Shown here: positions 16,382 through 24,876 of the stretch, one piece after another
How the letters are laid out: every line of letters starts with the position of its first letter
How positions within the stretch are numbered: the stretch's first letter is position 1
Source of the DNA: Bin5 sp965218625
GTDB taxonomy: Bacteria; Chloroflexota; Anaerolineae; Caldilineales; Caldilineaceae
Direction of reading: 5' to 3'
DNA length: 64,000 bases
NCBI GenBank assembly: GCA_965218625.1
Contig: CBDCLG010000017.1
Location: 186,001 to 250,000, forward strand
Translations under genes and position numbers: made by a program
Notes under the pieces: generated by a model
Told to the model about the DNA's origin: nothing
The model's database searches: none
Seen by the model: the letters and a program-made list of their open reading frames with translations, nothing else

Positions 16382-17400
16382 GGCAATTCCCTTGCGGCGT
16401 TCCGGGCCGCCTGCTCTTCCATCTCGGCGACGGGCAGCTCCTGGTCATCGTTTTCGCCGCGGCGTATGCGCAAGTCGTAATACAGCAGCACCGTCGTACA
16501 GATGGCGGCAGGCGCGCTGATCGTGGACATCACGGAGTGGATGGCGATGGCGATGCCGGTCTGCAGGCCCAGGTCTAACCCTGGCAGAAGGCTGGGGATG
16601 GCGAGCTGGAAGACAGTTGCCGGCGCGTAGTTGAACAGGCGCAGGAGAAGGAACAGGAGCATAACATATCCCATCATGCGCCAGCTGTGTCCTTGGCTCA
16701 GTTCCCAGCTGCGGAGGAACGAATCGAGCAGGCCTTTCTTTTCGACGACCAAAGCGGCGGGGGCCACAAACAGGCGGGCCAGCAGAAAGACGGGTAGCGC
16801 GCCAAGAATAACTGTAGGGAGAGCGTATATGAGGAAGTCCGAAACCATCGCGACGGCGTGAGCCAAACTGCTATCGCTCTCCAGATTTCGCGATAGGGGA
16901 CTCGTGACGGCTTCTAATGTAAGTCTAGAGAGGATAAGTCCATAGACAGCAAAGACAGCAAAGAAGACCGCCGTAGCAACTGCGATTATGACAACCATCC
17001 ATTCTATAATCGTCGTTGCCGCATAAGGAATCAGGCGGCCCAGACCTTCACGCAAGACGTCCCTGGCGGCAAGAGGGCGGCCGTGCAATATGCTATTGCA
17101 CTGGATGGTGAAAACAAGAGCGGCCAAAATATAGGCAACTATGAACATCAGGGCGGCCGCGAGATGGGTGAAGCCTGGTGTTGCGCGAGAGAAGAGATAG
17201 AATATCGCCCCCGGCACGAGAAGAGGAAAGGAGTTGACTTCCTCAAACATGACCAATACGGCGGGAACAATGCCTATCGGCAAGAGGAGGATCGCCGCCG
17301 TCAGCAGGAAGAGGCCGAAACGCGCGCGGTAGAGGCGGAAGGCGCGGCCCAGCAGGGCGCCGACGGTCAGGGGGCGGGAGAGAGGGAACTGAGTCGTCAT
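16378..17400 (-). CDS. Paralogous membrane protein 5
   Basis: Membrane protein of 340 aa, twin of paralog 3, with the same MTTQFPLSRPLTVGALLGRA start and the YYDLRIRRGENDDQELPV tail. The order 2-3-4-5 therefore reads as a two-gene unit that was duplicated and then diverged. Coupled ATGA junctions lie on both sides. Confidence 0.8.
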   Translation of the reverse strand: MTTQFPLSRPLTVGALLGRAFRLYRARFGLFLLTAAILLLPIGIVPAVLVMFEEVNSFPLLVPGAIFYLFSRATPGFTHLAAALMFIVAYILAALVFTIQCNSILHGRPLAARDVLREGLGRLIPYAATTIIEWMVVIIAVATAVFFAVFAVYGLILSRLTLEAVTSPLSRNLESDSSLAHAVAMVSDFLIYALPTVILGALPVFLLARLFVAPAALVVEKKGLLDSFLRSWELSQGHSWRMMGYVMLLFLLLRLFNYAPATVFQLAIPSLLPGLDLGLQTGIAIAIHSVMSTISAPAAICTTVLLYYDLRIRRGENDDQELPVAEMEEQAARNAARELP

Positions 17401-18347
17401 GGCGCATCCTGGCCGGCGGGCCGGGCCGGCGGCGTTTCCAACTCGGCGACGCGCAGCTCCAGGTCGTAGCCCTCATTGCGGATGCGCAGGTCGTAGTAGA
17501 GCAGCACGGCCGCGGCGATGGGGAAGGGCACGGCGATGATAACGAAAAGTTGTGAAAACAGGCCGGGAAAGCGCAACAGCAACTCTGACGCGCCGGCTGG
17601 CAAGACGACCTCGATGATCCATTCCAGCGCCATCTCGATCACAAGCGGGAGAAGGACTATGAGGAGACCGATAAGGAGCACGTAGCCAACCATGCGCCGG
17701 ACGTTTCCTGCGCCCAGATGCCAGCTGCGGCGCAACGATTCGATTGGGCCTGTCTCTTCGACGAGCAGCGCGGGGAGAGCCGCAAACCAGCGGGCGAACA
17801 GATAGACGGCTGGAGCCAGAAACAGAGTAATCAGGGGAACAATGCCACAGATGATCAGGCCAATCGCCTCTGGCAAAGTGCCGGTGTCGATCGCGCCATC
17901 GCCCGCTATCCAACCAAGGACGTTGAAGGGCGCGTCGCCAAACAGAAGACCTAACGCAATCAATCCTATGAAGAAAGGGATTGCAGCAACCGATGTCGCC
18001 GCGACGATGGCGGCCAGCATCACAATCGTCATGCCTACATACGGCCAAAACCGGCGCAGGCCGCGACGGACGCCGGCCCATGTTGTGAGAGGGCGCCCGT
18101 GCAGCGCTTCGATGCTCAGGACGGTGAGTGCAAGCGTGCCAAGCGTGCCGGCAGAGTAGCTCCACAGCGTGGAGAAGGATATGAAGAAAGGCTCGTCAGC
18201 GAACAGGACGAAGATGACCGCATGCGGAGCCCAAAATAGCACCGCCGTCAGGAGGAAGATGCCGAAGCGCGCCCGGTAGAGGTTGAAGGCGCGGTCGAGC
18301 AGGTCGCCGACGGTTAGGGGGCCGGAGAGAGGGAACTGTGTGGTCAT
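17397..18347 (-). CDS. Paralogous membrane protein 6
   Basis: Membrane protein of 316 aa. The ATG at 18347 is chosen because it gives the family N-terminus (MTTQFPLSGPLTVGDLLDRA) and the ATGA overlap seen at the other junctions; the frame stays open farther upstream but only as a shadow of paralog 7. The signature is GPIESLRRSWHLGAGNVRR and the tail YYDLRIRNEGYDLELRVAE. Confidence 0.8.
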   Translation of the reverse strand: MTTQFPLSGPLTVGDLLDRAFNLYRARFGIFLLTAVLFWAPHAVIFVLFADEPFFISFSTLWSYSAGTLGTLALTVLSIEALHGRPLTTWAGVRRGLRRFWPYVGMTIVMLAAIVAATSVAAIPFFIGLIALGLLFGDAPFNVLGWIAGDGAIDTGTLPEAIGLIICGIVPLITLFLAPAVYLFARWFAALPALLVEETGPIESLRRSWHLGAGNVRRMVGYVLLIGLLIVLLPLVIEMALEWIIEVVLPAGASELLLRFPGLFSQLFVIIAVPFPIAAAVLLYYDLRIRNEGYDLELRVAELETPPARPAGQDAP

Positions 18348-19420
18348 GGCGGATCCTGGCCGGCGTCCCGGGCCACCTGCTCCTCCATTTCGGCGAGGCG
18401 CAGCTCCAGGTCGTAGCTCTCGCCGCGTATACGCAGATCGTAGTAGAGCAGCACGATGGCGCCAACGTAGAAGGGCAGGCCGAAGACCGAAATGAGGGAG
18501 GAAAGCGCCGTGGGCAGGCTCATCGCCAGTTCGAGCGCGGCGGTCGGCATCAGAAGCACAATGGCATACTGCAACGCGAGCACAGGCACAGTCATGAAGA
18601 GCGCCATGAGTATGTAAATCAGGACCAAGTAGCCGACCATGCGCAGCACGTTGCCCTGGCTCAGGCGCCAACTGCGGCGCAGGGCATCAATGGGACCTGT
18701 CTTCTCGGCGACCAGCACGGTGGGGGCGATAAGCCAGCGCGCCGATAGATAGAAGGCCGGGACCATGATCAGAACGATGGCAAGAACGTATCCGCAGATG
18801 GCCAGACCGGCCATGCCGACGGCGGCGAGGATGCCGCCCGCGCCGTCGATCTCGAACAGGTCCCCGCCGAACAGGGCGCCGGCGGCGGCCACCAGTGCGA
18901 GACCGGCCAGGACCAGCGGGACCAGAACCACGATTGAGGCGGCGGCGATGGCTGCGTACTGCACAATCATCATGCCAACATAGGGCAGGAAGCGGCGCAG
19001 GCCGCGGCCGATGCCGGCCAAAAGCGGGAGCGAGCCGCCGTGCAGGGCCTCGACCGCCTGCGCGGTCAGCGAAAGGTTGACGATCGCGCTGGCCGCGGCG
19101 CTCAACAGGCTGAGGAGCATCGCGACCGCAAAGCCGCCAAAGAAGTCGGAGAAGGTCGCAAACGGGTCGAACTCCGGCCCCGGCGGCTCGTTCATCAACA
19201 ACTGTATGGTCTGCATATAGTTGCTGAAGAATCGCCCCAGGAAGATGCCGGAGATGATCGAGATCGGGACGAGGAAGACGGCGGCCGTCAGCAGGAAGAG
19301 GCCGAAGCGGGCGCGGTAGAGGCGGAAGGCGCGGTCCAGCAGATCGCCGACGGAGAGCGGGCCTGTCAGCGCCAGGGGTGAGCCCGTCCCTGCCTGCGGA
19401 GGTGGAGGCTGTACACTCAT
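18344..19420 (-). CDS. Paralogous membrane protein 7 (first of the array)
   Basis: Membrane protein of 358 aa and the first paralog transcribed. It has an extra Pro/Gln-rich head (MSVQPPPPQAGTG) before the family start LTGPLSVGDLLDRA. The signature is GPIDALRRSWRLSQGNVLR and the tail YYDLRIRGESYDLELRLAE. GGAG within the end of the epimerase gene supplies its ribosome-binding site, three bases after that gene's stop. Confidence 0.82.
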   Translation of the reverse strand: MSVQPPPPQAGTGSPLALTGPLSVGDLLDRAFRLYRARFGLFLLTAAVFLVPISIISGIFLGRFFSNYMQTIQLLMNEPPGPEFDPFATFSDFFGGFAVAMLLSLLSAAASAIVNLSLTAQAVEALHGGSLPLLAGIGRGLRRFLPYVGMMIVQYAAIAAASIVVLVPLVLAGLALVAAAGALFGGDLFEIDGAGGILAAVGMAGLAICGYVLAIVLIMVPAFYLSARWLIAPTVLVAEKTGPIDALRRSWRLSQGNVLRMVGYLVLIYILMALFMTVPVLALQYAIVLLMPTAALELAMSLPTALSSLISVFGLPFYVGAIVLLYYDLRIRGESYDLELRLAEMEEQVARDAGQDPP

Positions 19421-19423
19421 GGG

Positions 19424-20524
19424 TTACTCCTTCAGACGCGCCTCGCGCAGCCGGTCGGGGTCGATCCCGGTCCGGCCGAGCCGGGTCACGTCCAGGTAGC
19501 CGTCGGCGATCGACGGCGGCTGCGTCAACAGGTCCTCTTCCAGCTTGAGGAAGAAGCTCAGCTCGCAGGGCAGGTTGATGCCGGGCCTGGCGGCAAAGAG
19601 CGCGGCGCCGACGGTCCCCCAGCCGGCGCTGGCCTGCGAGCCGACCATCACCTCTTTGCCGGCAACCAGCGCCTGGTTCAACATCTGCGCGGACTCGGTG
19701 AAGCCGGTGCGCGCGGTCTTGATGTTGAGGATGTGGAAGGTGTCCAGGCTGAGCTCGCGGCGCAGATCGCGGGCGCTGAAGACGCTGTCGTCGGCGATGA
19801 GGAGCAGCGCGTCGACCTTGCGCGCGGCCGCGCGGGCGAGGACCAGCTCCACCGGCAGCGGCTCCTCGCAGTAGAGTACGTCCAGCTCGGCCATCTGTTC
19901 CAGGCGTCGGCGCACGTTGTGCGGCTCGAAGCATTCGTTGGCGTCAGCGTAGAGATCGACCCCGGCGCCGAACAGCGCGCGCAGGCTGCGCAGACGCTGC
20001 AGGTCGGCGTCCCAGTCCAGCCCGACCTTCACCTTCAGCACGCGCACGCCCTGCGCGACGATGCGCTCGGCCTCCGCCAGGCTGGCGTCGATCTGACCCA
20101 GGCCCAGAATATAGCTAACGCGCACCTGCGGGCGGCCGGCGCCAAGGTGCTCGTACAGGTCGCGCCCGCGGCTGACGGCCAGGGCATGGTGCAGGGCCAT
20201 ATCGAGCGCGCCGCGGGCGGCCTGGTTGTTCTTGACCGTCTGCAGGCGTGCGTAGAGCTTTGGCAGAGTCGAGTCATCCAGCATCTCGCCCAGGAGGCGG
20301 GGCGCAAGCTCCTGGCGGACCACGCTGCAGATGCTGTCGACCGTCTCGCCGTAGATGGTGGGGCGGGGTGGCGCTTCGCCCCATCCCTCACTGCCGTCGC
20401 TCAGACGCACATGCAGCAGCACGTGCCGCACCTCGGCCATCTCGCTGGCCGCGCCCCAGCGGAGCGGCTCGCGCAGCGGCAGGCGGAAGGGAATTGGTTC
20501 GATGGCTTCGATGATGGTAGGCAT
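19424..20524 (-). CDS. Enolase-superfamily enzyme, muconate-lactonizing subgroup (dipeptide epimerase-like)
   Basis: Mg-dependent racemase, epimerase or synthase of 366 aa. The catalytic pair is KVKVG (Lys164, Lys166), the metal ligands are Asp194 (DANE), Glu220/221 (EEP) and Asp245/246 (DDS), and the second general base is Lys269 (NIKT). The KxK / D-E-D / K pattern places it with muconate cycloisomerases, o-succinylbenzoate synthases and Ala-Glu dipeptide epimerases. With no menaquinone genes nearby, a dipeptide epimerase acting on cell-wall peptides is the best guess. It is cotranscribed with the membrane-protein array. Confidence 0.82.
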   Translation of the reverse strand: MPTIIEAIEPIPFRLPLREPLRWGAASEMAEVRHVLLHVRLSDGSEGWGEAPPRPTIYGETVDSICSVVRQELAPRLLGEMLDDSTLPKLYARLQTVKNNQAARGALDMALHHALAVSRGRDLYEHLGAGRPQVRVSYILGLGQIDASLAEAERIVAQGVRVLKVKVGLDWDADLQRLRSLRALFGAGVDLYADANECFEPHNVRRRLEQMAELDVLYCEEPLPVELVLARAAARKVDALLLIADDSVFSARDLRRELSLDTFHILNIKTARTGFTESAQMLNQALVAGKEVMVGSQASAGWGTVGAALFAARPGINLPCELSFFLKLEEDLLTQPPSIADGYLDVTRLGRTGIDPDRLREARLKE

Positions 20525-20537
20525 TCCGGTTCCAACC

Positions 20538-21368
20538 TTACTGGCCGCCGGCGGCGGCGTGGACCAGCGCGCCGATGGCGGCGGCGGCTTCGGCGGGCGA
20601 GTGGGTCGTCGTATCGACGACAGCTGTGCGGTCGGGGCACTCGCGGCGGAGGATTTCGGCGGCCGCGTGCGGGTCGTAGTTGCGGCGCTCGGCGGCGACG
20701 ATGGCGACCTTGGCGGCGAGCTCGGCGCCGTCCACTTCGCCGCGGCGCACCAGCGCGGCCAGGCGGTCCCGCTCCTGCTGGGTAAAGAGCTGGCGACCTT
20801 CGGCCACGTCCTGCCAGCGGAAGCCGGCGGCGGCGTTCAGGCCGGCCACGTGGTCGAAGGCATCCTGGCGCTGCAGCAGCCGCTCCACGCGCACGACATC
20901 GGGCGCGTGGAGGACGGCGAAGCGGGCCAGCGGCAGGCTCTGCGCGGCGAATGCGACCTCGTCGGCGCCGCGCAGGCCGTCGAAGATGTGGAGGTCGGGC
21001 GCGCCTGCCGGCCGCATCGGCAACACCAGCCGGCTCAGCGCGTGGGCCAGGCCGCCGGGATGCCGTTGACGGTAGCGCCGCGTGTAGTCGAAACGCCGCC
21101 GCCGGTCGGTCACCGCGGCGGGGGGCTCTCCGTCCCAGCCCTGGACGGTGGGGATGACCAGCAGGTCGGCTATCTTACGTCTGTTGGGGAGGAGGGAGGC
21201 GCCGTGCCAGCGGCTGCGCAGCGCGTTGACGGCCGTGCTCTTGCCGACGCCGGTGACACCGACGAGGACCAGGACGGGCAAATCGACGATGGCGGCCCAG
21301 CCTGCGGGCGGGGGTCCGGCGCCGAGGCCGTCTTCAAGCTGTTTGAATTGGGCGTTCATCGGCATCAT
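20538..21368 (-). CDS. P-loop NTPase of unknown role
   Basis: Protein of 276 aa with Walker A GVTGVGKST at residues 37-45 right after a short beta strand (PVLVLV). No clear family Walker B is visible; candidate acidic segments are DLHIFDG and DAFDHVAG. The overall plan (an early P-loop, then Arg-rich helices with RRRRFDYTRRYRQRH) resembles small nucleotide or sugar kinases rather than AAA proteins. It is the first gene of the operon with the epimerase and the membrane-protein array, 13 nt upstream of the epimerase. Several start codons cluster at 21368-21357. Confidence 0.6.
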   Translation of the reverse strand: MMPMNAQFKQLEDGLGAGPPPAGWAAIVDLPVLVLVGVTGVGKSTAVNALRSRWHGASLLPNRRKIADLLVIPTVQGWDGEPPAAVTDRRRRFDYTRRYRQRHPGGLAHALSRLVLPMRPAGAPDLHIFDGLRGADEVAFAAQSLPLARFAVLHAPDVVRVERLLQRQDAFDHVAGLNAAAGFRWQDVAEGRQLFTQQERDRLAALVRRGEVDGAELAAKVAIVAAERRNYDPHAAAEILRRECPDRTAVVDTTTHSPAEAAAAIGALVHAAAGGQ

Positions 21369-21503
21369 TATATGCCTCTGCTGGGGCGGCTGCCAACTGG
21401 TTGCGCGGCGGCTGGCATCCCGAAATGGGGCGAGATGGCGGCGGCGTGCGGGTTTCCGGGCCGCATGTGTGCGACGCGGCCGGTTGTGTGCGCGGCAGGG
21501 GAC

Positions 21504-21634
21504 GATACCGGCGTCGAAAAGGGTATCGAAAGGGTATCGAATGTCGCATTATGTCCTAAATTGTCGTGATTTCCAGAAAATTTTTTTCTCTCGTGACAGG
21601 ATATTGAGACGTGCGTTTGTGACAGGATGTCGAG
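21504..21634. promoter_or_regulatory. Cluster of phased repeats, candidate operator region
   Basis: GATACC (21504-21509) is inverted relative to GGTATCGAAAG at 21522-21532, which is followed 11 bp later by GGTATCGAATG (21533-21543). Farther on, GTGACAGGATATTGAG (21593-21608) recurs as GTGACAGGATGTCGAG (21619-21634), 26 bp apart. Helical phasing upstream of a long operon suggests protein binding sites. Confidence 0.45.
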
Positions 21635-22035
21635 GGCCGCGTTCTGTCGCGACCGAAGGCGACAAATGCCGACGACGCGTCGATATGTCGGGTCGGGGCA
21701 CCTGCGGCAGGGTTGGGCATTGTGGGTGTGTTCGAGCAGGGAAGGGCAGGGCAAAAAGCATTTTTCGATACGGCGGGCGACGGGCCGTTGCCGTGAAGAT
21801 TGGGCAGGGAAAACGTAGGGGCCGCTGCGCATGGTTGGCGTATCGTGGGTGCGATAGAGATAGAAACAGGAGATTCATCTGACATTTGTCTGCGGTTGCG
21901 GCGGGGCCGCGGCTTGGTTTGGGCATCTATGTAAACCATTGTACTGCATATTTCAGGCTCTTGCCGGAAGTGCGGGAAATCGGCGTATGGTCCCTTGCCC
22001 AGAGAAGGCGAAACGCCTGGAAACGGCGGTTATCT

Positions 22036-22063
22036 TTGCCCGCGGTCTGCGCTGTGCTATGAT
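22036..22063 (+). promoter_or_regulatory. Extended -10 promoter for the nuclease operon
   Basis: -35 TTGCCC (22036-22041), 16-nt spacer, -10 TATGAT (22058-22063) preceded by TGC, giving TGCTATGAT. The start site falls about 85 nt before the ATG at 22157. Confidence 0.6.
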
Positions 22064-22156
22064 GCAATGATAGGTTACGGCGAGAAACTCCTCCGATGGC
22101 GTCCGAACGCCCGCGCTGGGTAAAGAGGCGGGACGGCTGCGGATGTTTCAGAAGAT

Positions 22157-24286
22157 ATGATATCCCGATTGAGATTCTTTTGCTCGTTGCCCGGCGTCCC
22201 CATTTGGGAAAGCCGCGACGGGCGGACCCGACAGTGGCCGCTGCTGATCCGGCTGCTCCTGGCGGGTTCGCTGGCGCTGACAGCCTCTGCCGTCGCTGCC
22301 GCGACTCCGCCGGCTGAACTGCCCGATGACCTGACGCCGGTCTACCTCATCCAGGGCGACGGGGCGAGCTCGCCCCTCTCCTCGCGCCGCGTGACGACCT
22401 TCGGCCTGGTGAGCGGCGTGCAGTCGAACGGGTTCTACCTGCAGGACCCGAGCGGGGACGGCAACCCGGAGACGAGCGACGGCATCTTCGTTTACACCTC
22501 CTCGGCGCCGAGGGTGGAGACGGGCGCGTGCATCGTCGTGCACGGCGGGGAGGTGGCCGAGTACTACGAGAAGACGGAGCTGACCACGCCGCGCAGAGTT
22601 GAGGCGCTCCCGGCCGGGAGCTGCGGCGGCCTGACCGCGACGGCGGCGGCGCTGCCCGTTCCCAACGTGGCGCCGGAGCTGCGGCTGGAGCGGTTCGAGG
22701 GGATGCTGGTCGCGTTCTCGGAGCTGCAGGGCGTTGTGCAGGGGCCGACCAAGCATTTCAGCAACGGCAATGTCGAGATCGCGCTCATCGCCGACGGTTC
22801 GCTGCCCTACGTGCATGGCGGGCGCGTCCTTCGGTCCAACCCGGCCGACGCGGCGGGGCTGATCTTCCTGGGCAACGGGGTCGGCGCGCAGCTGCCGCAG
22901 GTGGGTTGGGGCGACCGCGTGCGCGTACGCGCGGCGCAGCCGGGCGCGCCGGTGCGGGCGGTCGTCGACTACAGCTTCGGCAAGTATCTTCTGCTCCTGC
23001 TGCCGGGCCAGGAGATCGAGGTACTCTCGCGCCGGGCGGCGCGGGAGCAGACGGCGCAGCCGGACGCGGGCGCGTTCCGCGTCTGCTCTTTCAACGTGCT
23101 GGCGCTGGGGCGGGGCTTTGATCAACTGCCTGACGAAGCGGAATACGAGGCGGCGCTGCAGCGGCGGGCGGCGGCGATCGCCGACGGTCTGCAGAACTGT
23201 GAAATCATCGGTCTGCAGGAGACGGGCAAGCCGGAGGATGCCGAAAACCTGGCGCGGGTCCTGAGCGAAGTCAGCGGGCTGCGCTACAGCGCGCTGGCCT
23301 TTGCCGGCCCGGGAACGGCGAGCCCCGATTTTCCGCTGACGAACAGCCTGCTCGTGCGCGACGACCGGGTGACGGTGGTGCAGGCACAGAACGAGCAGGC
23401 CTGTACCCGGTTCAGCTTCAGCGTACGGCTGGTCCCCGGACAGTGTCCGGCGCGCCTTCTTCCGCTCTTCAGCCGGCCGCCGCTGGTGGCGGACCTGCTG
23501 GTGCGCGGCCCGTGGGGCGAGGCGTACGCGCTGACGGTTATCGTCAACCACTGGCGCAGCAAGCGGGGCGACGAGTCGGTCAACGTCGTGCATCGAAAGT
23601 TGCAGGCGGAGCATGTGGCCGCGCTTGTACAGAGCCGGTTGGATGTGGACCCGGGCGCGCACGTCGTCGTTCTGGGCGACCTGAACGACTTCGAGGACAG
23701 CGGGCCTGTGCTGGCGCTGCAGAGCGGTACGCAGCCGGCGCTGGTCCACGCTTTCGACGCGCTGGCGCCGCTGGACCGCTACACCTACATTTTCAACGGC
23801 GCCAGCCAGGTGCTCGATCATCTGCTGCTGACAGCGGGGATGATGCCGCACTTCGGCGGCATTGACATCGTGCATTTCAACGCCGACTACCCGATCGCGC
23901 CGGAGCCGGGGGAGATGACGCTGTACGGCTCGAGCGATCACGACCCGCTGGCGCTGACGGTGCGACCGGAGGGCGCTGCCTGGATCGCGGGCAACGCGCA
24001 TCTCCCCAACGCGGCGGTCGAGCTCGTCGACGACGGCGGCGCGGTCGTGGCGCGCACGCACAGCGACGGCATGGGCGATTTCCGCTTCTTCGATCTGCGC
24101 CCGGCCGCCTACACGGTACGTTTTGCGGCGCACGCGCCCGGTAGCCAGGCGGCGCAGGCGCTGCGCGTCCAGGTCGAGGCGGGCCGGACCGCGGCGGTCG
24201 AGCTGTCCGCGCCTGACGGGCGCGGCAGTGCCGGCGCCGCGGGCGCGCTGTTCAGCGTATTCTACGGACTGGCGGCGGCCGAATAG
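22157..24286 (+). CDS. Secreted endonuclease/exonuclease/phosphatase-family nuclease
   Basis: Exported nuclease of 709 aa related to ExeM/NucH-type extracellular nucleases. A signal peptide (LLIRLLLAGSLALTASAVAAA) follows a 25-residue head. An OB-fold region (about 45-290) precedes the catalytic EEP domain. Catalytic motifs in order are SFNVLALG (Asn), GLQETG (Glu), VNHWRSKRG (His), LGDLNDFEDSG (Asp/Asn) and GSSDHDPLALT (Asp/His). The last 90 residues form a carboxypeptidase-regulatory-like beta domain (AVVARTHSDGMGDFRF). A likely role is scavenging extracellular DNA for phosphate or carbon. The start has only a weak ribosome-binding site. Confidence 0.85.
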   Translation: MISRLRFFCSLPGVPIWESRDGRTRQWPLLIRLLLAGSLALTASAVAAATPPAELPDDLTPVYLIQGDGASSPLSSRRVTTFGLVSGVQSNGFYLQDPSGDGNPETSDGIFVYTSSAPRVETGACIVVHGGEVAEYYEKTELTTPRRVEALPAGSCGGLTATAAALPVPNVAPELRLERFEGMLVAFSELQGVVQGPTKHFSNGNVEIALIADGSLPYVHGGRVLRSNPADAAGLIFLGNGVGAQLPQVGWGDRVRVRAAQPGAPVRAVVDYSFGKYLLLLLPGQEIEVLSRRAAREQTAQPDAGAFRVCSFNVLALGRGFDQLPDEAEYEAALQRRAAAIADGLQNCEIIGLQETGKPEDAENLARVLSEVSGLRYSALAFAGPGTASPDFPLTNSLLVRDDRVTVVQAQNEQACTRFSFSVRLVPGQCPARLLPLFSRPPLVADLLVRGPWGEAYALTVIVNHWRSKRGDESVNVVHRKLQAEHVAALVQSRLDVDPGAHVVVLGDLNDFEDSGPVLALQSGTQPALVHAFDALAPLDRYTYIFNGASQVLDHLLLTAGMMPHFGGIDIVHFNADYPIAPEPGEMTLYGSSDHDPLALTVRPEGAAWIAGNAHLPNAAVELVDDGGAVVARTHSDGMGDFRFFDLRPAAYTVRFAAHAPGSQAAQALRVQVEAGRTAAVELSAPDGRGSAGAAGALFSVFYGLAAAE

Positions 24287-24366
24287 ACGGGCGCTGCGAA
24301 TCCGGATTGGACCGGCGTTGAGAGCGCGCCTGGCTGAACGGGCGCGGCGGCGTTATGGAGGGGGAG

Positions 24367-24876
24367 ATGGGCAGAGTTTACCTGACGTGGCACGACGTGG
24401 AAGAGTTGATCACCAAGGTGGTGATGCAGCTCAATACGCCGTATGACGCCCTTCTTCTGGTCACCCGCGGCGGCATCGTGCCCGGCGGCATGATCGCGGA
24501 AGCGTTGAAGATGAAGGAGCTGCTGACCGCGTCGGTCGTCTTTCAGCACGGGCCGGGCGTACGCGCCGAACTGAGCTGGCCCCGCTTTCAGCAGTTCCCG
24601 GCGGATGCGCTGCTGAAAGGCAAGAAGATCCTGGTCGTCGACAATATCTGGGACCGGGGCCGCACCATCGTCACGGTCAAGAGCCGGGTGCAGGGCAGCG
24701 GCGGCATGCCAGAGACGGCGGTGCTCCACTGGAAGCAGCGCCAGAGTCTTTTTGAGAACGAGAAACCGGACTACTACGGCGAGCTGACCGACGACTGGAT
24801 ACACTACCCCTGGCAGCGGATCGACGACTCGGACGATCTCGTCAGGGTGCGCCCGCCGGCGCCGGAGCTGTCCTGA
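24367..24876 (+). CDS. Phosphoribosyltransferase family protein
   Basis: Type I PRTase fold, 169 aa from the ATG at 24367, chosen because GGAGGGGGAG directly precedes it; an ATG 12 bases upstream has no such site. The PRPP loop reads ILVVDNIWDRGRT (normally VVDDIxDTGxT), so the two central acidic residues are partly changed. LLLVTRGGIVPGG is the upstream pyrophosphate-binding loop. It resembles xanthine/hypoxanthine-type enzymes. Its stop overlaps the nth start (TGATG), so translation is coupled. Next to a secreted nuclease, salvage of bases from DNA is a reasonable inference. Confidence 0.75.
   Translation: MGRVYLTWHDVEELITKVVMQLNTPYDALLLVTRGGIVPGGMIAEALKMKELLTASVVFQHGPGVRAELSWPRFQQFPADALLKGKKILVVDNIWDRGRTIVTVKSRVQGSGGMPETAVLHWKQRQSLFENEKPDYYGELTDDWIHYPWQRIDDSDDLVRVRPPAPELS

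Larger units (their letters stand above)
21369..22156. other. Long divergent intergenic region
   Basis: About 790 nt between the divergent P-loop and nuclease genes. Open frames exist on both strands but none has a ribosome-binding site or recognisable protein character. It holds phased direct repeats near 21504-21634 and a promoter at 22036-22063, both listed separately, plus an A/T run near 21576-21588. Confidence 0.6.

Noticed and set aside
21148..21939. Several frames of 120-250 codons in the divergent gap
   Set aside because: Composition is not protein-like, they overlap one another on both strands, and none has a start site; high G+C explains long open frames.
22148..24133. 661-codon antisense frame under the nuclease gene
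   Set aside because: It is a G+C-driven shadow; the plus-strand product has clear catalytic motifs.
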